A stretch of DNA of 64,000 nucleotides from Sphagnum compactum (taxonomy: Eukaryota > Bryophyta > Sphagnopsida > Sphagnales): NCBI GenBank assembly GCA_965153455.1, contig OZ234504.1:372001-436000 (forward strand), in the 5' to 3' direction. The translations under genes and the position numbers were made by a program. How positions within the stretch are numbered: position 1 is the stretch's first letter; every line of letters begins with the position of its first letter. Positions 11,145 to 22,690 of this stretch are shown here, piece after piece. The notes under the pieces are model-generated. The model did no database searches. It had not been told where the DNA came from and worked only from the letters and a program-made list of their open reading frames with translations.

Positions 11145-14100
11145 TCATGTTAGTGAGCCGTGCAAAACAATGGCAGCACGGTCAACCACACGTGCAACAC
11201 GCCATATCTCATGCTGCACTGCTGCCCATTGTTGCTGTTTTGCATCCTCATCATCATGCTCATTCCTTTCAGCCCGAGCTAGTGCAAGGGCATTCTGGAT
11301 GCCTGGAAATGGCGCAGTTCCATAATTATTGTTACTCACAGGTCCATACACCTGCCACAATTGCCACCAACATAGACGAAAGGATCTGAAGATATATTCG
11401 CCACAGTGAAACAAACCTTTGGTTCAGTTGTTGATTCTTCAAAATAAAATTGGACCCACTCTTCTGTTCTACACGTAAAGCAATTCTCAGATCCATGCTC
11501 ACACATTCATTTCACCCTCTCAAGCACTGAATTGTCTGCAAATATGGGGAATTGCATTTACATGACATGTGAATGATGTGCATACCAGATGCTTGTACCA
11601 AGATTGTCCGATCCCAGTGAGCCCCTTATCATCCAGGAATGCCCGCTCAGCCTGCAGCAAGCGGTCATTTATAAATCTCCTTCCCAGTAGTGCTGAGGGT
11701 AAAAATGAGCCCTGAGGTTGCTGTGCTTCTGCATCCTGCCCCTTTGGCACCCATGAAGCTCAACTCAGCCAAGCTACAAAATGGGACATATGACAAACCT
11801 GTAATTGTCCCCACTGACGTAATCATTTCAATGTGTACAACCCAGGGTTGGTCATGTCTATAGGAAGCATTAAGTTCAGATCTAGCAAATTGAAAACTAC
11901 ACCATCATTGCATGAGCACACAGACACCCAGTGCTTTGAAAATGACATGAAGACATGGCAATTGCAAATGTCACCTTTGCTTGTTGCTTTATCTGAACAG
12001 CTGCTTCTTCCAGTCTTGAGATTGCTGATAAAAGAGGGTTAGCCGACACACCAACAGCTTTGCATCCAGACAGCTCCATTTGCACTCCCATGGCATATGA
12101 CTACATAGACCACATAGGAAACAGTAGTACTTTATACTTCATGTCCATTTCAGTATGTATAACTTTGCTGCCTTGAACTCTTAAGTTTTACACTATTGTG
12201 GATAACCAAATCCAGTCAGTTTGCACAGTCAGTTGATGCACATGATTGCACTAAAATTACCTGCAGCACTGTTGCATATTTTACGTAGTCAAAAGGCAGC
12301 ACTGCATCACTAGATAGCCGCATTGCCAATAAACCGAACAACGATGTCACTGCAAGCAAACAGAATATTATCAACGTAGGACCAAAGATTAACTCTGCTG
12401 GAGAGGTTCAAGCTTTCCAACTTCTGCAATTGCTCATTCAGGAAGGAACAGGATTAACATGGAAGGATGGAGTACCAGCAACATGGCGATGAAAGAGTGG
12501 GTCTCCAAATGTCTCCATCCAGTGGAAGTTATCATAGGCAGAGTGGTACATTGGATTTTCATCTAGACAATGTATCGCCAATCAACCCCCAATCAAAGAG
12601 TGTTACAGGAGCCTTGGTGTTGAGAAGAGGGTACACTGTATCCAGCCTCATAACCCTCAAGCTGACAATGTGATCCCTTAATGAAGAATGATCAAAGACA
12701 AAAGACTTTGACAAGAGCCTTGACATGACAACAAGGTTCCTGTGCCCAACCTCTTATCCTTAGCCCACAAGTCCTGCCCTAGCTCCAAAAAAGCATGACT
12801 AATGTCTTTTGGCCTTTAGAGGTATGCCTCTCTTGGAATTGGATCATTTTAAAGTGCCTACTAGACCTTAGAACAACTGCATTTAACTCTACCGACAATG
12901 ATGCAGCCATTTCTGACAATTCACCAGAAATAGTCAAAAGTTCTTGATCCACCAGGTTTTGGCCCTTACCATCACCAAAATGTAAGTCAAGAGCTGGCAC
13001 CCCTGCGTGCTGCAAGAAGGCTGCAAAATCTGAATCTCCCCCACCCAACCTATTAATCTGCAACCAAATTATGCAGCAGCTTTTAGGCACTAAATATGAG
13101 TGCCAATTCTTTCCCCCTTCCACCTTCCACAACCCACTTCCCTGCTTCAGCATGAACCCAACAAAAAACAAGAAACTGGTCGTGCAATTCAAAATTGGAA
13201 TGAGCACCATCACGGAGGGTGATTTGACTTGAAAGCCCTGAACTTGATGGAGAATGAATCAATTGAGTTTTGAATGCTGCATAGAAGTAAAGCAAAGTCT
13301 ATACCAAAGGTGCAGAGCCCTTGCCAGAAGCTACCCATTCTTCAAACACAGTCCCATCCACTGAATCAGGATCCTTCACCTGTCATCCACAACCTCACCC
13401 CTCCCTCAGTATATGGCTAACCCTATTGACTTGCAGAATGTGGTTATACTACTACACTGTCCCAAGGTAATTGTTGCAAGCATCTGTGTACTGCTATGTA
13501 AAAGTAAGCAGTCCCAAAACCTGGGTTCTGATAAGAATAGTGAGCAGTAACACATCGCCAGCAGAATTGGCAAGCTGACCTGCTTGGTCACCTCCTGCAG
13601 AAGGCCATCAAGTTGTGGTGAAGCTCCAGCAGAGAATCCAGACCCACCCACACCAGTATCTAGATTCAGATATGCAACTGCATTTAGACCCAAAAGGTCA
13701 ATATTTTGCTCCACCCACTCCGTAGATCCCACCTGCACCCACAGCACCTCATGACTTGCTCCTGTGCTCATCCATTTGTGCACATGATTCAACCTTTGGC
13801 ATTCATGCTGTTTGAGCATCAATTATGAGCACAAATTTTCTAAATTTCCTCAAAAAGCATGGCCAGCACTCCAGTTCCACCTCAATCAGATTGGCTGCAA
13901 AATACAAAATATGCATGTGCTGAGGTTCTTCTGTCCCAACTGTCCAATGTATTAGGACCCACTGCTCACATTTACATGACTATATGTTCAACAGTGCTGC
14001 AAGGGTTGAGAATTATTTGATTGTTGCAACAGCAAGGAAAACATTTAATCAATATACTTAACATTACATAGTGCAATATACAATATAAACATTGATGACT

Positions 14101-16920
14101 AAATGGAGCATATTAATTTAGCCTCAAATCAATGTATGCACAGATCCCAAAATCTTAATATCTGCTCAAACAGGAGGCATGTGAGGGAGAAGAACAGTCG
14201 ACAGACCAGGCCATACTCTTCAGCATCCCAACTGCACAACACAATACTTCTTCTTGGTCTCCACCCCTTCCATACAAGCTCACCCAACCGCTGGGCAACC
14301 TGTGCATACCCAAATTCTAACTGTCAGACCAGACCCCATGCTTGCAGACCATATGAAGGAGTTGCCTGGTGCAAAAACCAGTGTGCCCCTCTTGTTATGA
14401 CCAGGAAGACATGGGTCCAGTCTCAATGGAGACAAGTTATACCAGAAGGATGTAAAACTTGGAACATCTGAGACAAGGCTCTCAGTTATGCTGGCTTTAG
14501 TATACCTCTCCTTTCTTTTGCCTTCAGCTTGTCAGACACATTGGTTCTCATGTCTCAAGAAAGTCTTGGCTTGATTGTTAGCACTAAGCACACAACAGAA
14601 ATAATTCAACTAGAGGCACTACTCATCAGCACAAATATGCTCAAGTGAGCTACCCGCAGGGTGACATGTAAGATATCCCTTGAGAAGCTAGACCTCTAGA
14701 AGTGATGCCGTTCCACTGTGGGGATCCACAGCACCAAAAACCCAAGCATCACGGTGATTTCCTAATATAATGTACCTGCCCCATATGCATATACAAAATG
14801 TCAGCTCATGGGAAGCAACTTCACTTATGCATGTCAGCAATAGTTTCTCATTGCAAATGACTGAACACCCAGGCCTCAAAACCCAACATCTTGGCAAATC
14901 CTCATTTGTTACATTTCTAAAACACAAGTTCCATTTCTGCATTAAGAAGGAATTCCAGAAATCCACTCTTTCCTGCATGCTCATCCTGCAGAAGCTCAAC
15001 ACACCACCCCATAATGTAGGCCTTTATCACTAGAATTGCAGCACAATACCTATCAGGCTCCTCTGCTCCTTTTATGATGGCAATCACATTCCGTATTCGC
15101 ATCACAGTCTGATTCGCCTGAAAAAGGTCATCCAACCCTCATAGGTCAGTCCCTCTCTAAATCAGTGTTACTCAACTTCAAGCCAATCTATGTGGCCATT
15201 ACTTCCATTCTCAGTACTCTGTGTCAGGAGCATACATTGAAGCCAGTAAAAGTGTGTTTAGGCACTCACCTGCCGGTTGGAAGAGTACAAATATTCATAG
15301 ACAATTGAATAATGAATAGGATCACTACTTGAAATAAATCTCATGAGAATCAAGAAATCTCCATGCTTGTGACTAAGAAGAAAGCGAGAAGAAGATACAA
15401 AATTTCCCAATAAGGACTGAATATGAACACTGCTTGAAAGCACAAACATGATGGGAAGGAAATGACACAGCTAGATCCAAAGAGTAAGTTCACAAATGTA
15501 GCCATTCACACACCATCTTCTAAACCACATTGAACAAAAGTACATAGCAAGGAGACAGCTCACACAAAATGAGAGGTTGAGCACTCCAGGCCCTCGTCCA
15601 ACTCTGTATTGAGGCAAATCCAGGGCACCATGCCAGTCAGCTGGGGAGACTGGACCACTTAAAGAGGCCAGTATGGGTAGTGCATCCTCAGCCGAAATGG
15701 GCAGTGATGGGATGGTAGGAAGCATGGCCTCAGGATCTGAGACTGATATCCTTTCTGCATCGGGAGTGCTAGGCCAGTTAGGAGTGAGAGGGTCACCAAC
15801 CCCTCTGTATATTGAACCCCTTTGAGTGCCACTGGGAGGCAGCCATTTTGAATCTGGGTAAACTCCTTCAGTGTAGTTAGCTGCATAATCTTGAGGATCT
15901 GAGTAGATAATAACAGCAACTGCCCCAGCCTGGGCTGCATTCTCAACAATGTCTCCTCGATAAATTGATCCATACTTTGCAATTACAATTGCATCCTTGA
16001 CATCTATCCCCAATTCTACCAGCTTCTGGAAATCCTCCACTCTCCCATAATTAGCATACACCACTTCAGCACTCACATTTCCAGAGGGAGCATAACCATG
16101 AAATGTTGGCGTCACCTTTGGGTTGCTACTATAGGGATCTCCTTCCACAGGCTTCTCTTTCAGTGAGAGCGTGAGAGGCTCCTTTGTGGGGACACTGAGG
16201 ATAAGAGAATGGTGTAAAGGATACGAAAGAAGCACATCATAATCTGTGTAATGTGCAGAAAGGCCATACTCCTGGAACCTCTGGAAGACATACTCTGCAG
16301 TTGCAAAATCTTCAGGGGTGCCAGCCAGATGTGGCTCCTTGGTGAGATGAAAAAGATGATTCCTAAGACTTGCATTGTTCAGAGATCCGATGAATGCTTG
16401 TTGCCAATACTGTTCCTGCAAGAATAACAAATCACCACAAAATTCACTTCTCAACCACACTGCAACAAATAACTGCAGACTAGAATTTGCTATCGAGATC
16501 TGACAGCACTCAATGCTCATGAACATGTCAACAAAGTTCCCACACAAAACTGGGAACACAGGAAAAAAAAAATGGGTGCTCAGTCTAATTAAGGCAGGCA
16601 ATTTCAGAATTTGGAAGCTGTTGAGACTCATGAAAGAGACACAGAGACAGGTGTGTGGCTGGGGAGAGAGGTACAGTATATCCGCCTGCCCGCGCTGGTA
16701 AGAGGATGTTGAGCAGCGCAATGGACAGCACCAGGACAACCGCACCGAGCAGTAGAAACTTGGCGCAGATGCGCGACTTCGAAGGGGATTTTGCGGTCGG
16801 GCGGCCGTTGAGCAGAGGTGGTGAGTCCCCTGGGTCGAGCTCACGGTCCTTGCTACAAGACAACCATGGAATTGTGGGCAGGATCTGGCAGTGCGCTAAC
16901 AAATCCTTCACCTCCTTCAT
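11145..16920 (-). CDS. AMP1: AMP1-like glutamate carboxypeptidase II (M28B peptidase)
   Basis: Thirteen exons join in phase to 771 residues: 16675-16920, 15564-16415, 15050-15117, 14694-14775, 14207-14299, 13580-13732, 13305-13379, 12970-13057, 12476-12562, 12261-12349, 11975-12100, 11586-11735 and 11145-11351. An N-terminal membrane anchor (about residues 52-74) gives a type II topology. A PA domain lies in exon 2. The co-catalytic zinc site of M28 peptidases is complete: His396 (GNHRDAW), Asp406 (AVDPHSG), Glu443/Glu444 (WDAEEYG), Asp472 (YLNLD) and His559 (MYHSAYD). A TFR-like dimerisation domain ends in HEIWRVAR and a terminal GSLT. Arabidopsis AMP1 is an ER-associated regulator of shoot meristem size, cytokinin level and miRNA-guided translation; its substrate remains debated. 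The acceptor of exon 12 is the least certain. Three consecutive donors are GTC type. AMP1 or its close LAMP1 paralogue is possible. Confidence 0.93.
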
Positions 16921-17700
16921 TGTCCTCTGTGTTTTCTTTTGCCTCTCTGCAGTCTCGTGTTGTCAATGCTCAAAATTCGGTGCTTAAAAGCAAAGTACTG
17001 GAATGGTCGAAGTCGAAGAACCGCAAAGTGGAAAGATTTGCCCACTGTGAAACTGAATCCACTAGCGCGTACTGCGTTACATTCTCAAACGGAAGAAAAT
17101 TCGGACGTGGTGAGCAGCAGCTGCAGCAGAACGTGTCGCATGCGGTTAACGCAAAAGACAGGACGTATAATAGAGGGCATGCTCACACGGAATCACGCAA
17201 CAGCAGGTGCGGGCGCATAAACATGAAGCGAAAACAGGCGATGTGATGGATCAGCACTCGACTGCGTCATCATTGCATATGCGCGACTGTCCTTTCCTTC
17301 CCCCAACATCCGCGAACTATATTCTCTTTCTTTGTCAGCCACAGAGTTTGGATCCAACAAAGAAGAAGAAGACAAAAAACTTCATGTACCACAACAACTC
17401 CGGTACAAAGTATCAGAATCGGAGTTCAGGCGGGTGGCCGTTACCAAAATCAGACGATCTTCACCAAATTCTTTACCGGATAAAAAGCGCCGCACAACAT
17501 GGAGCATCGTACATTGTTTCCCGCTTATTTTCAGTCATTCTTCATGTGCGCTCTTTGGATCGAGGAGAAAACTGCAAAAGAGAGTGACGACAAATGAGAA
17601 GAAGTTCGAGGGGAGAAAAGAAAGTGTACCTCGATCTCAGGCACAAACAGACAGCATCGAGTGCTCGTTGGGACGGGGACTCTGAGACTCTCTCTTTCTC
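16921..17700. other. Upstream region of the AMP1-like gene
   Basis: This is the presumed 5' untranslated region and promoter of the minus-strand AMP1-like gene. It is less AT-rich than the DNA beyond and contains overlapping short open stretches on both strands, none with a known domain. They are best read as chance. Confidence 0.45.
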
Positions 17701-18340
17701 GAGGTCCCGATACTCGTGTGCTCATCACTCTGGTTTTGGAACATCTGGCACCACGCCGACGATGACGAAGATGACGATCAAAACCTGATGTCAGCCACGA
17801 AATTCCTGTTGCTCTTCTGACATGAAATCTCAAAAGAAATCTCTGCATCCGATCTCGAAATCTTCGACTCCTAATTGTGTTGGTTACTTAAAGAAAGAAA
17901 AATAACTCTTTGAATTGTGAAGGCGAAGAAGTAGAAAAAGAAGGAAGTGCTCATCACTCAAAGCAGAACAAAATGTTTGAAGTCTTCGACTCTGAAATTA
18001 TGTTGAATGCTCAAAAATAAAAGAAATCGCTGAATAAGGATATCTTCAGTCCAAACTGTGCATTTCAGTCAAGATTAAGATATCTCCATCTTTGGAAACA
18101 ACGATGAGGACCAAATCTTGATGCCAACAACACAATTTCCGGTGCTCTACTCACATGAAATCTCGAAATTTTCAACTCCGAATTTCTTGCAATCCCGAAA
18201 GAAACCTCAGAATCTGATCTCGAAAGCTTCAACTCCGAATTCGTGACATCTGTGAATCCGATCTCGAAAGCTTCAATTCCGAATTTTGGAAGTCTGTGAG
18301 CTCATTCTCGAAATCTTCAGCGCCGAAAGAATTGTTTTGG

Positions 18341-18423
<83 letters not shown>

Positions 18424-19060
18424 GAACGAAAAAAACTCTGAATGGCTTCAGCTCCAAACTGTGCTCATCAGTCAAAACCAACAAAATTTTTGAAAAACTT
18501 CAAAACCTAATTTTTTTTCAAAACTTCAAAACCAAGCAGATCTCTTTGAAACTTCAAAACCAAGAAAATCTTTGAAAAAGCAGCAAAATCTTTGGAAACT
18601 TCAAAATCAAGAAATCTTTGAAACCTTAGATTTCAAGTCTAATGATGTGCTTGTTAAGGTACTCCAAACAAGGAGGAAACTATTAGAAATTTTCCACCCT
18701 AATGTGATCATTTTTGATTTTTGTTTAATTCTAATCTTAAAAATGTTTGAATCTTCAACTTCAATTGTGCTCACCACTTGAAACAAAAGAGAAAGTAGTT
18801 AAATATTTGAAACACAAGAGAATATGTCCTTGAAATCTTCAACCCTAATGTGTTAATTTAGGTTATTTATTAAAATTTTAATTAAAAAATGTTTGAATCT
18901 TCAACTCCAAATGTGCTCATCACTCGAAACGAAAGAGAAAATGATTAATTATTCAACAAAACAGAACATGTCTATGAAATCTTCAACCCTAATATGGTTA
19001 TTGTGAAAAAAAAAACCCAACGAAACTGTTGAATCTTCTAACTCTTAAAATCAATTCACA
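17700..19060 (+). repeat. Degenerate minisatellite with TCTCGAAA-CTTC-ACTCCGAAT units
   Basis: Variants of one phrase recur across more than 1.3 kb: 'gaaatctcgaaa(t/g)cttc(g/a)actcc(g/t)aatt', often followed by 'gtgctcatcactcgaaac' and 'aaagagaaa'. Clear instances are near 17830-17880, 17945-18000, 18155-18190, 18215-18290, 18755-18800 and 18890-18950. Spacing is irregular, so this is an old, eroded tandem array. It lies upstream of the AMP1-like gene. Confidence 0.7.
18342..18423. repeat. Compound microsatellite (CA)n(CT)n(CA)n
   Basis: About 16 CA units, then about 16 CT units, then about 8 CA units follow each other without interruption. It lies inside the degenerate minisatellite. Confidence 0.97.
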
Positions 19061-19689
19061 CTTGAAATAATGCAATTGATATTTCAACAATTTATAACCT
19101 CTATTTAAATACAAACTACTTTTTTTTAGAGTAACCAACGTGGCATGGCAATGTGATGAACTATAAACTATCATAAGGCTATCAAGGAATGATAACGTAA
19201 ATGGTAATCTATTTACATTTCGATAATTTTTTCAAAAAATGTACATTCTCATGCAGATAATAGTTGGTAAGTTGTCAATTTGGAGCCTAGGATGGTAGAC
19301 TACTAATTCATCACCAAGCTTGTGTTGCGCACCCATCCCATGTGCTCTCTCAAAAATCTCTCCTATGTGTTTGAGGTTTATGTCTGAATTTCATGTTGTG
19401 CATAATTTCTAGTGATGGATAGTCAATCGATCATAACAACAAAATTCTATAGGATCAAGAAAAGAGAGAGGCAGGGTAAAAGGAAAATATGGTTGAACTT
19501 CACTTAGTCAAATTCAATTGGAAGCATCTACATCACCATGTGTTGTAATGTTTGGAGAAATTGTGATGTTGTGAATAATGTTAAACATTAGAATAGGGGA
19601 TGCAATGCCAAACATAGGAACAACAAATGCAATGCCAAGAAAAATTATAACACCACAAGTAACACTCAACATAAATGATAAACCTTCTC

Positions 19690-20420
19690 AACAACAACAA
19701 GGTAATTGGGAGCATTTTGCGATTTTGTCTTTGATTCAATGCAAAAGATTGGAGCATCTTGCTTTAAAGGAATTAATCAATATTTGTTTTCACATGGTAT
19801 TTGCCACACAGATGTCAAGTGGTAATGACTATTTATATAATTAATCAATTATGCTTAATTTGATTTAATTAAGCTAATCTAATTTAGGGTGTAATTTAAC
19901 TATGAACCAATTCTACTGTGAATAGGTTCAAGTTAATTTGTGGATTATATATAAAACCCAAGTTTGATGATCTCAAATCCCTCTTTGTTGATTTGATATT
20001 CCTATGTGTTGCAAATGAGTTGTTTGGATATGGTGTACCATTCAGAGTTTTATTTATTATGTGATGGATGTGTGACAACAACAATAGTTGCAGGCACTGA
20101 TGTGATAGCACACAACATAGAAATGGGATAAGCTTGTTAAAAACTTGTAGAAGATCACAAGATTGAAAGCCCCCTACAATGGCAAAATATGTAAAGACAA
20201 GTGGAATGGATTGAATTTTGATTACAAGAAAATATTTGATTATCACGTGAAAACTAACAACCACACTATATTCTGGGATTTGACAATTAAAGAACACAAC
20301 TACCACCAACTTTCAAAGCAATTCAATCGAAAGTTCTACTATGCAATTCAAGCATTCCAAGGAGAGAGGATGATAAAGGCAATTGGACATGTAATAGATA
20401 TCCGCATCAAAGTACCTTGA
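19690..20420 (+). pseudogene. Harbinger-associated Myb/SANT (trihelix) protein, fragmented
   Basis: The first part (about 19690-19760) reads QQQGNWEHFAILSLIQCKR, which resembles the first helix of plant trihelix/Myb-SANT proteins (W-x-EIFALI-CKK). The second part, 20163-20420, reads GKICKDKWNGLNFDYKKIF, then HTIFWDLTIKE and FYYAIQAFQGERMI, matching C-DKWN-L--D-KKI-DYH, YW-LS--ER and FYDAI--FQGER. About 400 bp without similarity separate the parts. PIF/Harbinger elements carry such a protein as an accessory nuclear import and DNA-binding factor for the transposase. A matching dead transposase on the opposite strand at 21.4-22.0 kb supports that origin over a host transcription factor. Confidence 0.78.
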
Positions 20421-21412
20421 TTCAATTTACACACTACAAAATACAAAATTGGATATAAAAGACTTTATTACACTTCAAACATCTCTAATGCAAAAGCTTT
20501 TGGGGAATGATTATGTGTCTAATGACCATGGAAACAAAATTGCACAAATACAAATGGAATACAAATGTCATAAACCTAAATGGTTTATGAATCAAGCCAA
20601 GATAATTAACACTTCAATTTTGTGAACCTTCCCAACACTTCAACTACACCTATAAGTCATTCAACAGCACGAGTAGTTCATGGGAGCAAAGGTGTAAAGT
20701 GTAAACAATCAAACATTTTTTCCCAAATATTTGAAACTTCAAACAAAAACAATAAGGTCATCATTGATGTTATAAAACACATGAATGTCAGAAAACTAGA
20801 AATTTAAAAACGTCATAATAAAACACACCAACAAATAGCCAAGTAGCATTTGGCATATTCAAAGGCCAAAAATAAAAAATTACATTAAACAAACAAGAAT
20901 TTGGTTAATGTTCCAATATATATGAGTGCAATATTGTACCATGTTTTCTTGCAAAACAAGATTGATTAAGTGCCTTTAGCTATGAAACTATAGTCACATT
21001 TTTCAGATGATGCAAATCCAAAACTCAACACAATCCACTTGGATGATGATAGTAATAAATAACAAAATTGAAAAACTAAAAGGTAGTTCAGTGCAAGGTA
21101 AATGTAAAAAATTTCAAACCTTTGAACTTAAACTTCATTCAATTTGATAATGTCCTCGATATAGCTTGTTTGCATGTGCATTCTAGCAAGAAAATACAAC
21201 TTGATGTCGATCAACACTTTTGAATTTGAGGCATACAATTTCCAAGATATTATTCAAGTTGAATTTTTTGTGCAGTCCCAAACATCACATCAACTTATAA
21301 ATGTGCCTATTCAACTTTAACATCAACACCTACTTGTGGTTTGTCCCCCATCCTGACACCTGGCTGATCATTTTCAACTTCCAATTAGGCCATAAGAGTT
21401 AATATATTTTCA
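20421..21412. other. Interior of the decayed Harbinger element, no gene
   Basis: AT-rich sequence lies between the converging Myb/SANT and transposase remnants. I see no further domain. It is probably internal non-coding sequence of the same transposon. Confidence 0.5.
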
Positions 21413-22025
21413 TCCCTAGCATTCATGATCAAATTATGTAATCTACATCAAACATATGATAACATCAAGTAAGAAAGGGATATCTAGACTCATCTTGAAC
21501 AACAATTCCCTAAACATCTTTTTCAAAATCCCGAAAGAGTTTTCCACAATGTTACTTCTACCACAACACAATTACCAATTAAATGATGTTTTAGAAATAA
21601 TGTGCCAAACATTGATTTGCTTGTGAAACACCATCAACCAAGGCAAAAGGGGATGCCCTTTATCGCCAAGCAAATATGGTTTGATCCCTTCCTGTCCATA
21701 GTCAATTACAAATTAATTTCCATTAGTGGCCTAATGATACAAAGAAAACAATTGTAGGACTTGGGCATCATTCACTAAGCCGAGGAACCCAACAGAATTG
21801 TCCTGAAACCTCCTATGATGGTCCACTACTACTTATATTTAGAATATGTTGTAACCTTTAGACTTGAAAGAATAATAATCTACTCCAAAAATCTCACCTT
21901 TTAGCTTTTGCCAATGGATTTGTGTTGCATTTATGGTGTCATGGATTAATGGCAAGTCATAAAACTCTTTGATTCTAACCACGACCTTGAGTAGATCATT
22001 CCTTTTATTCCATCAAATCACTAGA
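21413..22025 (-). pseudogene. PIF/Harbinger DDE transposase (nuclease) pseudogene
   Basis: On the minus strand, in changing frames, the order is HDTINATQIHWQKLKG, then DYYSFKSKG, VVDHHRRFQDNSVGFLGLVND, IKPYLLGDKGHPLLPWLMV, and SNIVENSFGILKKMFRELL followed by DIPFLLDVIICL. These match the DDE_Tnp_4 family: GAIDATHI, YYS-KG-, VVDH--RF-D---G-PGSVND (first catalytic Asp in VVDH), YLLGD-GYPL-PWL (Asp of GD) and VVENAFG-LK--FR-L. Several stops and at least two shifts are present. It lies tail to tail with the Myb/SANT remnant at 19.7-20.4 kb, the two-ORF layout known for PIF/Harbinger. No terminal repeats were identified. Confidence 0.88.
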
Positions 22026-22384
22026 AGAAATCTTCAAATATACGACTAAGTTTATGACTGGTATTCTAAGCATAAAGGACATATGTGAAATTGTTAATCA
22101 TAGTTTAGTCATTGTGTAATTGTTTTTTACTATTACAAATTATAATAATTGATATTATTATAATGTAAATAACGAGATATATTTTTATTTTCATTATTTT
22201 TATTTTCATTATTTTTCATCCTATCATTTGTTGACACATGTCACCACCTAAATTAGGCTATAAACTAGTTTAAATGGTTAAGTAGACCACCTAATCTACC
22301 TAGATAGGCACCTAACATAGGTAGTCTAATTAGGTATGGAATATTTGGTTAATATTCCATCGTTGAATATTTATAAAAATGTCA
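22026..22384. other. AT-rich interval with CCTAGGTA-like words
   Basis: No gene is seen. The stretch 22240-22345 is dense in 'acctaggta' and 'aattaggt' words, similar in flavour to 62.0-62.5 kb. It may include one end of the Harbinger element. Confidence 0.4.
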
Positions 22385-22455
22385 TTTGTGAAGTTTGATC
22401 CTTGGACCCCAAGGATGGAATTGAATTCCTTACCACCAAGCCACCCCACTTGTTG
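22385..22455 (-). repeat. tRNA-like sequence (possible SINE head), degenerate
   Basis: The minus strand reads TGGCTTGGTGGTAAGG, a good fit to a polymerase III box A. About 40 bases on comes GGTCCAAGGATCAAAC, a degenerate box B. Gene-internal A and B boxes at this spacing are typical of tRNAs and tRNA-derived SINEs. The stems do not close well, so it is not a working tRNA. Confidence 0.45.
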
Positions 22456-22618
22456 TGTAAATGATCTAGTGTTTATTTTATTTAAACTTCAGGTCATTTT
22501 CTTCCTTCTAAAAGTTGAATGAGACTAGAAGAGATAGTTTTGATTTTCCAATTTATACTGATGTAACTTATATAATGAAAAGATCTTGATAAATTATTTA
22601 TGATGATTTATTATGTTC

Positions 22619-22690
22619 GGAAAAATAGCTTAATTGGTTAAAGTGCTGGTCTATTGCCAAAAGTCGCAGGTTCAAATCCCATTTTTCCCA
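22619..22690 (+). pseudogene. tRNA pseudogene or SINE head
   Basis: The 72-base segment has a perfect 7-bp acceptor stem (GGAAAAA with TTTTTCC), a box A and D-arm (TAGCTTAATTGGTTA; stem GCTT/AAGT) and a box B and T-loop (GGTTCAAATCC). The anticodon stem pairs over only three bases, and two T-stem pairs are lost. It therefore probably cannot fold as a functional tRNA, and no anticodon is assigned. An old tRNA copy or the 5' head of a tRNA-derived SINE is likely. Confidence 0.7.

Noticed and set aside
15471-16844. A single 457-codon ORF as the full protein
   Set aside because: Only its middle part (15564-16415) carries peptidase sequence. The N-terminal part reads through intron 1 in a different frame from the true exon 1, and the C-terminal part reads into intron 2.
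18342-18423. CRISPR-like or regulatory array
   Set aside because: It is a simple dinucleotide microsatellite without spacers.
20163-20420. Functional trihelix transcription factor gene
   Set aside because: Only the C-terminal half of the domain is continuous, the first helix lies about 400 bp away without a convincing exon structure, and a Harbinger transposase remnant sits beside it.
22619-22690. Functional tRNA gene
   Set aside because: The anticodon stem does not pair beyond three bases and the T-stem has mismatches, so no reliable anticodon can be read.
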